A stretch of 64,000 nucleotides of DNA, taken from an uncultured Prevotella sp. (GTDB lineage Bacteria > Bacteroidota > Bacteroidia > Bacteroidales > Bacteroidaceae). The translations under genes and the position numbers were made by a program. Shown piece by piece: positions 59,256 through 64,000 of this stretch. The notes under the pieces were generated by a model that was not told the origin of the DNA, did no database searches, and worked only from the letters and a program-made list of their open reading frames with translations. The stretch lies in contig CAJODL010000007.1 in assembly GCA_905233165.1 (NCBI GenBank), positions 119,966 to 183,965 on the forward strand. The letters run 5' to 3'. How positions within the stretch are numbered: position 1 is the first letter of the stretch; every line of letters begins with the position of its first letter.

Positions 59256-60464
59256 TTATAGGATACTATATTGATCAATAAACGATCTCACTTTTGATAA
59301 TTCGCTTGTCTCTTGTTCTGACAAGCCTTCTCTCAGCGAAAGTTCCAGATTACGCAAAATAGCTGCTTTTAAATCTTCTATATTTGGAGCTTTCACATTA
59401 AATTGCACTTTATCTTCCTTTAAGTCATTTAGAGAATATATCTTAATTATTCCATCCATAGCCGAAAACCTGTCCGCCTCGTCCATCTCTGGATGAATAA
59501 AAATCACTGGTATTCCCATAGCTATACAGGGCTGTGCACAATGAAGAGCTGTTGTTATGACAAGTTTTGCATTTTGTCTGTACTCGTCCAATAAAACTTC
59601 GGCAGCAATACGGAGTTGATGCCAATCCATCCAATTTTCGAATGGAAAACAACGTTGAGTTATTATTTTTGCTCCTTCCTTAATTTCAAGAGGAAGATTC
59701 TCTATAATCTCATTTGAACAGTCAACAATATACACATCTTTTGCATTTTCATTTTCCTCACTACTTCTCCTTGGTAAGGTCAAAGTTAGGCATCTGCTGA
59801 AATAAGCTCTTGCCCCTAAACTCCTGCAAAATTCCAATGTTGATTTATCCCTACATCCAATATCATTAAAGCGGATATTGCTACTATCATATAAGGATTT
59901 AATCATAACCCTCGCATCCGCACAGAAATGAGTTCCAACCCATACAGGACGAGTATCAGGACCAGGCAAGAAGGTTAACTGCTTATGCTCATACCATCCT
60001 TGCATAACGCATGTACCACCTTGATGATCCGTCAATGCGCTACGAAGCACATTCTCAAAAACAACAGGACCTTTAACACATTTTTTTATTGCTTCTTCTG
60101 TTGCTATAGTTTGGATATAGTCTCCAAGGTTATTGGTATAGCCATAAGTTGCATAATAATAACTTACATAATGCGTCTTATAATCTTTCCCTAATACTTT
60201 ACCATAATACTTCTGCAGATAAAGGTGTACGCCACTCAATTCCATCAACGAAAGAACTTTCGCACGTATCAACGTATCCAAATGACTCTTCGTCGCCTCA
60301 TTTTCAACTTCAATCTTTTTCGTGATTTTCTTAGTCAAACTTTCTTCTACTTGAGATGTTTTCTGCTCTATGTCATTTCTAATATACTCTATATTATTTC
60401 CGATCTCACGACGCACGAAAGAACGAGTAACAAATAAATTCTTTATATTCTTACCAAATCCCAT
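59256..60464 (-). CDS. Polysaccharide pyruvyl transferase-like protein
   Basis: 402 aa. After a charged coiled-coil-like N-terminus (residues 15-65), the family features appear: TNNLGDYIQTIA, VWVGTHFC, DIGCRDKSTLEF and ITTALHCAQPCIAMGIPVIFI. These enzymes add a pyruvyl ketal from PEP to a sugar, giving the glycan a negative charge. Confidence 0.78.
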   Translation of the reverse strand: MGFGKNIKNLFVTRSFVRREIGNNIEYIRNDIEQKTSQVEESLTKKITKKIEVENEATKSHLDTLIRAKVLSLMELSGVHLYLQKYYGKVLGKDYKTHYVSYYYATYGYTNNLGDYIQTIATEEAIKKCVKGPVVFENVLRSALTDHQGGTCVMQGWYEHKQLTFLPGPDTRPVWVGTHFCADARVMIKSLYDSSNIRFNDIGCRDKSTLEFCRSLGARAYFSRCLTLTLPRRSSEENENAKDVYIVDCSNEIIENLPLEIKEGAKIITQRCFPFENWMDWHQLRIAAEVLLDEYRQNAKLVITTALHCAQPCIAMGIPVIFIHPEMDEADRFSAMDGIIKIYSLNDLKEDKVQFNVKAPNIEDLKAAILRNLELSLREGLSEQETSELSKVRSFIDQYSIL

Positions 60465-60583
60465 TGTTCTACTATACTTGTATTATTTTAACATGTTTGC
60501 AATTATATATATATATTGACTCCACCAAATCTTTGCTCTATTTTTTTTCACATATTGTTGTTTTTGTAACGTTTTCGACCATT

Positions 60584-61711
60584 TCAAGAATCAAATTCAT
60601 TCAACGTTTTTATCACGTACATTACCTCTTCCTTTGTGATTGTTGGACCGATGGGCAAACTTAGTTCTTCGTCGGCGAGTTTTTCTGTGATGGGTAATGA
60701 GAGTTGTGGAGTATTCCACTTTTCCTTCGCATAGCACTCCTGTTTGTGAGGGGCTATAGGATAATGACAAACAGTCCCTACTCCATTCTGTTCAAGATAA
60801 TCATGAAGGGCATCACGTTTGCCTTTTCCCACCAATACTGGGAACAGATGATATACATTCTGGGCATCATCCAAATGGTCAGGAAGGGTTATGAGAGGAT
60901 TCTTGATGCCTTCATAATACATCTTTGCCACTTCCTGTCTGTGTCTGTTATCTTGCACTAGATACTTCAGTTTCACATCCAATACAGCTGCCTGTATTTC
61001 GTCAAGACGGCTGTTGCGTCCTGCATACTTGAAAACGTACTTTTTCTGAGAACCATAATTTGCCAATGCTCGTACTGCTGCAGCGAGTTCAGGGTCATTT
61101 GTTGTTACAGCTCCTCCATCACCAAGTGCGCCAAGGTTCTTACCTGGGTAGAACGAATGTCCAGCAGCATCGCCTATAGAACCTGTTACTCTTCCATCAT
61201 AGAACTTACACCCATGACTTTGTGCACAATCCTCAACCAACTTCAGGTTATATTTCTTGCATAGCTCGCCAATCTTTTCAGTATATGCTATGCGTCCATA
61301 CAGGTGTACTATGGCTATGGCTTTGGTCTTTGGTGTTATAAGCCCTTCAATCAGGTCGTCATCAATCTCCAGAGTATTTGCCTTTGGCTCACAGAGTACT
61401 GGCACCAAGTCATTCTCTGTTATAGCAAGAATGGTTGCAATGTATGTGTTGGCTGGTACAATAACCTCATCGCCTGGTTTCATCACACCCATCTCGATAT
61501 ACGCGCGAAATATCCAGATGAGAGCATCCAAGCCGTTTGCGCACCCAACGCAATAGTCAGTACCTATAAATTGTGCATAGTTTCTTTCAAACTTCTCATT
61601 TTCCTTCCCTTGCAGATACCATCCGGCATCTACTACCCGATGAACAGCCTCATTGATTTCATATCCATGCAAGGCTGTTACATCTTTTAATGATAAGAAG
61701 GGAATATTCAT
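60584..61711 (-). CDS. Sugar aminotransferase, DegT/DnrJ/EryC1/StrS family (FdtB/QdtB-like)
   Basis: 375 aa. PLP lysine K191 in [15 protein letters not shown], Asp161 in [10 protein letters not shown], and the opening [15 protein letters not shown]. The sequence resembles FdtB/QdtB-type dTDP-3-keto-6-deoxyhexose aminotransferases, which make dTDP-3-amino sugars for O-antigens or S-layer glycans. The ketoisomerase and acetyltransferase partners are not in the window. Confidence 0.85.
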   Translation of the reverse strand: MNIPFLSLKDVTALHGYEINEAVHRVVDAGWYLQGKENEKFERNYAQFIGTDYCVGCANGLDALIWIFRAYIEMGVMKPGDEVIVPANTYIATILAITENDLVPVLCEPKANTLEIDDDLIEGLITPKTKAIAIVHLYGRIAYTEKIGELCKKYNLKLVEDCAQSHGCKFYDGRVTGSIGDAAGHSFYPGKNLGALGDGGAVTTNDPELAAAVRALANYGSQKKYVFKYAGRNSRLDEIQAAVLDVKLKYLVQDNRHRQEVAKMYYEGIKNPLITLPDHLDDAQNVYHLFPVLVGKGKRDALHDYLEQNGVGTVCHYPIAPHKQECYAKEKWNTPQLSLPITEKLADEELSLPIGPTITKEEVMYVIKTLNEFDS

Positions 61712-61737
61712 TGTTTAGTTTTTTACTGTTTGTAAAT

Positions 61738-62862
61738 TTACATTTCCACCTCCATCGCACGTTCCATTGTCGGTGCCATATCGTAATATTTGTACTCTGC
61801 TAAACGGCCCCCGAAAATAACATTTTCTTCCCTCTCAGCAAGAGCTTTGTATTGCTCAAACAACTTTTGGTTGCGTTCATCGTTTACTGGATAGAATGGT
61901 TCCATTCCATTTTGCCACTCTGTGGAATATTCACGTGATATCACCGTCTTTGGATTCTTATATACTTCTTCGCCGAAGGATTCAAAGTGTTTATGCTCTA
62001 TAATACGAGTATAGGGCACATCGCGTTCTGTATAGTTTACAACAGCGTTCCCTTGATAATTTGGCGTATTAAGAATCTCATTCTCAAAGCGTACTGTGCG
62101 CCATTCAAGGTGGCCAAAACGATAGTCGTAGAAACGGTCAATCTCTCCTGTATATACTATCTTCGTAGCTTTTGAGTTCCATTCTTCCCTATTGTCGAAA
62201 TAGTCAACACCAAGACGGACATCACAATTTTCAAGAAGTTTTTCTATCAGTTGATTGTATCCTCCGATAGGAATTCCTTGGAAGCTATCATTGAAATAGT
62301 TATTGTCGAAAACCAGGCGTACAGGCAAACGACGAATAATAAAAGCAGGCAATTCCGTGCATGGGCGCCCCCACTGCTTTTCCGTATATCCTTTTATTAG
62401 GCTTTCATATATGTCTCGCCCTATCAGCAGCAATGCCTGTTCCTCAAGATTACGTGGTTCTTTAACTCCTTGTTTTTCCAGCATTTGGCGAGCTTCGGTA
62501 CGTTGTTCTTCAAGTTTGGCAGTAGCCTCTGCTGGTGTATGCACGCCCCACATTTGGTAGAATGTGTTCATATTAAACGGCAGGTTATAGAGTTTTCCTT
62601 TATAACTTGCTACAGGGCTGTTAGTATAACGGTTAAAGGGCACCAAGGAATTGACAAATCGCCAGATTTTCTCGTTATTAGTATGGAAAATATGCGCTCC
62701 ATAACGATGGACATTGATACCTTCCACATTTTCACAATAAATATTACCTGCAATATGATTACGTTTGTCAATTACCAAACATGCCTTTCCTGCCTGACGA
62801 GCACGCCAAGCGAAAGTCGCTCCAAACAAACCTGAGCCTACTATCAAATAATCATATCTCAT
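61738..62862 (-). CDS. glf: UDP-galactopyranose mutase
   Basis: 374 aa flavoenzyme converting UDP-galactopyranose to UDP-galactofuranose. FAD loop YLIVGSGLFGATFA, HIFHTNNEKIW, EKQWGRPC and the closing LAEYKYYDMAPTMERAM are family hallmarks. First gene of the long minus-strand glycan run, with its own promoter. Its presence implies galactofuranose in the surface glycan. Confidence 0.95.
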   Translation of the reverse strand: MRYDYLIVGSGLFGATFAWRARQAGKACLVIDKRNHIAGNIYCENVEGINVHRYGAHIFHTNNEKIWRFVNSLVPFNRYTNSPVASYKGKLYNLPFNMNTFYQMWGVHTPAEATAKLEEQRTEARQMLEKQGVKEPRNLEEQALLLIGRDIYESLIKGYTEKQWGRPCTELPAFIIRRLPVRLVFDNNYFNDSFQGIPIGGYNQLIEKLLENCDVRLGVDYFDNREEWNSKATKIVYTGEIDRFYDYRFGHLEWRTVRFENEILNTPNYQGNAVVNYTERDVPYTRIIEHKHFESFGEEVYKNPKTVISREYSTEWQNGMEPFYPVNDERNQKLFEQYKALAEREENVIFGGRLAEYKYYDMAPTMERAMEVEM

Positions 62863-62885
62863 GTTTTAGTTCATCTTTCAAAGTG

Positions 62886-62917
62886 CAAATTTACAAAATA
62901 AGTTTCATATATCCAAA
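62886..62917 (-). promoter_or_regulatory. Promoter of the glf glycan operon
   Basis: Minus strand -33 TTTG (62917-62914), 20-base spacer, -7 TAAATTTG (62893-62886), 24 bases before the glf ATG. Confidence 0.72.
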
Positions 62918-62955
62918 AAAAATACTAATAAAATGAATAAAAAGCTCATAAACAT

Positions 62956-62986
62956 TTTGTTATATCGTTAGGAATTTTTACTTTTG
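62956..62986 (+). promoter_or_regulatory. Promoter of the HU-like gene
   Basis: -33 TTTG (62956-62959), 19-base spacer, -7 TACTTTTG (62979-62986). The predicted transcript carries the phased array at 63002-63149 in a leader of about 210 nt. Confidence 0.75.
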
Positions 62987-63001
62987 CAGGCAGAAAGTTT
63001 A

Positions 63002-63149
63002 TGTTCAAGGGCTTGAAACACCTGTCCAAGGGCTGTAAACTACTGTCCAAGGGCCTTGGACATATGTTCAAGGGCCTGAAATAGAAACTCTCCTTAGGGG
63101 GAAGAAAAAATATATAAGGGAGAAAAAGAAAATCTCTCGAAGGGCGAGA
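63002..63149 (+). repeat. Phased AAGGGC repeat/hairpin array in the HU-like gene leader
   Basis: Four units with core TGTYCAAGGGC start at 63002, 63023, 63044 and 63065, an exact 21-bp period. Three can form stem-loops; the third is strongest, GTCCAAG pairing with CTTGGAC. Three more AGGG cores follow at 63096, 63117 and 63141, the last in a TCTCG/CGAGA hairpin (63135-63149). Confidence 0.7.
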
Positions 63150-63204
63150 AAAAAAATCACAACTAAGAAAAGATTTAAAACCAACTAAAAACAAATAAAA
63201 GACT

Positions 63205-63849
63205 ATGGCAAATTACATTTTACAGGAACTCCCACAGGGAATGTCTGACGGAAAGAAGATTGTCTTCCCCAAAATGGATGCATACAGCATGCTTGAATAC
63301 GATAAAGTTCTGGAGGAGATAGGCCATCAGGACAGCTCATTACGCGAAGGTACCATACGAAGTGTTCTGGATGCTCTTGCAAAGATGATGATAACCTGGC
63401 TGCCCGGATTGGGAGTCTTCTCTCTTTCTTTGGAATTTGACACCAGCACTCCTTCCGAAAACGAGATTGCAAAGCAACAGAAGAAAGGTACTGCTAGGGA
63501 CGACCAGAAGATTAGTCATCGACATGTGAGAATAAAGAAGGTCAACTTCAAGCCTGACGCAAAGCTGATTGCAGAGATGAATAGGAACTCCAGCTTTGAG
63601 CGTGCTACACCTGAGGTTATAACTCCAAATAAAGAGGTGTATAGCCTTAAGGAAAGAATAGACATTGCGTTGGGCATCATAAAGGAGAAAGGCTTTATGA
63701 CCTTGCCTGATTACACAAATGCCACAAAGCAAAGTCGTAGTAGTGCCTCAAATGACCTGAAGAAAATTGTTGCTTCTCCTGATTCACCAATTGGTGTTCA
63801 AGGCAGCCATTCCCACAAGGTCTGGATAAAAAAGGTCAATAAGGAATAG
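63205..63849 (+). CDS. HU-like DNA-binding protein with C-terminal winged-helix-like extension
   Basis: 214 aa. The N-terminal about 130 residues match the Bacteroidetes HU-HIG type: YDKVLEEIGHQDSSLREGTIRSVLDALAKMMITWLP broken by GLGVFSLS, and a basic arm with HRHVRIKKVNF. After a linker, residues 145-200 (KEKGFMTLPDYTNATKQS, then a Ser-rich turn) look like a winged-helix DNA-binding unit. Probably nucleoid-associated or regulatory; it may bind the phased array in its own leader, which is inference. Confidence 0.78.
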   Translation: MANYILQELPQGMSDGKKIVFPKMDAYSMLEYDKVLEEIGHQDSSLREGTIRSVLDALAKMMITWLPGLGVFSLSLEFDTSTPSENEIAKQQKKGTARDDQKISHRHVRIKKVNFKPDAKLIAEMNRNSSFERATPEVITPNKEVYSLKERIDIALGIIKEKGFMTLPDYTNATKQSRSSASNDLKKIVASPDSPIGVQGSHSHKVWIKKVNKE

Positions 63850-63881
63850 TTTTTCAGGACACCTTATATATATAATAGAAG

Positions 63882-63920
63882 CATCCCACACATTAGTTAA
63901 AATGTGTGGGATGTATTTTT
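63882..63920. terminator. Rho-independent bidirectional terminator
   Basis: A perfect 12-bp stem, CATCCCACACAT (63882-63893) with its complement at 63902-63913, an 8-base loop, then TATTTTT. It ends the HU-like gene and, in reverse, probably the partial gene on the minus strand. Confidence 0.9.
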
Positions 63921-63941
63921 CAGCTTTTACTGTAAGAGGGC

Positions 63942-64000
63942 TTACAGATTTGCCTCGAATTTTGCCTGAAGGGTTGCCTTGTTACCAGCTCCAACGAATT
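63942..64000 (-). CDS. C-terminal end of an unidentified gene, cut by window edge
   Basis: On the minus strand the frame is open from the window end to a TAA at 63944-63942, reading FVGAGNKATLQAKFEANL. It lies right behind the bidirectional terminator, as a real gene end would. Too short to assign. Confidence 0.4.
   Translation of the reverse strand, partial: FVGAGNKATLQAKFEANL

Overview
The window looks like a chromosomal segment of a Prevotella/Segatella-type Bacteroidales. Promoters follow the Bacteroidetes pattern (TTTG, 17-20 bases, TAnnTTTG). LysRS carries a long C-terminal tail, an HU-like DNA-binding protein sits at the right end, and a secreted protein ends in the short sorting-type tail common in this group. 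No rRNA, tRNA, CRISPR array, transposase or integrase was recognised. I assign the genus by gene content and signals, not by alignment.

Layout. 0-5 kb: the end of an SDR gene, then gpsA, converging on lysS-dnaX. 5-9 kb: a long structured leader, a CbxX-type AAA+ ATPase with an acidic linker, a small partner gene, and a PheC-like periplasmic lipoprotein. 9-15.4 kb: a three-gene restriction-modification-like defence operon on the minus strand (a T5orf172/SF2-helicase/C-terminal-domain fusion, an Eco57I-type methylase, and a methylase-like partner). It lies behind a leader of about 300 nt that can fold in two mutually exclusive ways. 15.4-25 kb: an RluA-type pseudouridine synthase invaded by 7-bp repeats, pyridoxamine kinase, then surE-lpxB-GT4-secreted modular protein-gtrA. 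25-30 kb: aldA-lutABC (lactaldehyde to lactate to pyruvate) and a GNAT enzyme. 30-36 kb: a housekeeping run tsaB, DUF4290-like, murA, rimM, dxr, rseP, gmk. 36-63 kb: a large, visibly AT-rich surface-glycan region. It holds GT2, GT4, GT25, GT32, GT87, GT90 and fucosyltransferase-like enzymes, two LTA-synthase-like phosphotransferases, a LicC-like nucleotidyltransferase, an LpxL-like acyltransferase, pyruvyl transferase, a sugar aminotransferase and UDP-galactopyranose mutase. The right end has an HU-like gene behind a phased repeat array.

The most unusual signals are: (1) the switch-like leader of the restriction-modification-type operon, whose alternative stem reaches the start codon; (2) blocks of 7-bp tandem repeats that lie at gene ends and inside genes, supplying start codons, stop codons and coding sequence in at least seven genes and entering the pseudouridine synthase at two internal sites; (3) two arrays with exact two-helical-turn spacing (21 bp before the HU-like gene, 22 bp upstream of the restriction-modification operon); (4) a 36-bp promoter present twice with one mismatch; and (5) a GT87-formylglycine-enzyme fusion with the CxxxxC active-site pair kept.

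The glycan region is probably one functional unit. Glf makes UDP-galactofuranose and a GT90-plus-galactofuranosyltransferase-like fusion could use it. GtrB/DPM-like enzymes load sugars on lipid carriers, DUF6056 and GT87 membrane enzymes transfer them outside, and the phosphotransferases and pyruvyl transferase add charged decorations. Names rest on motif reading without database searches.
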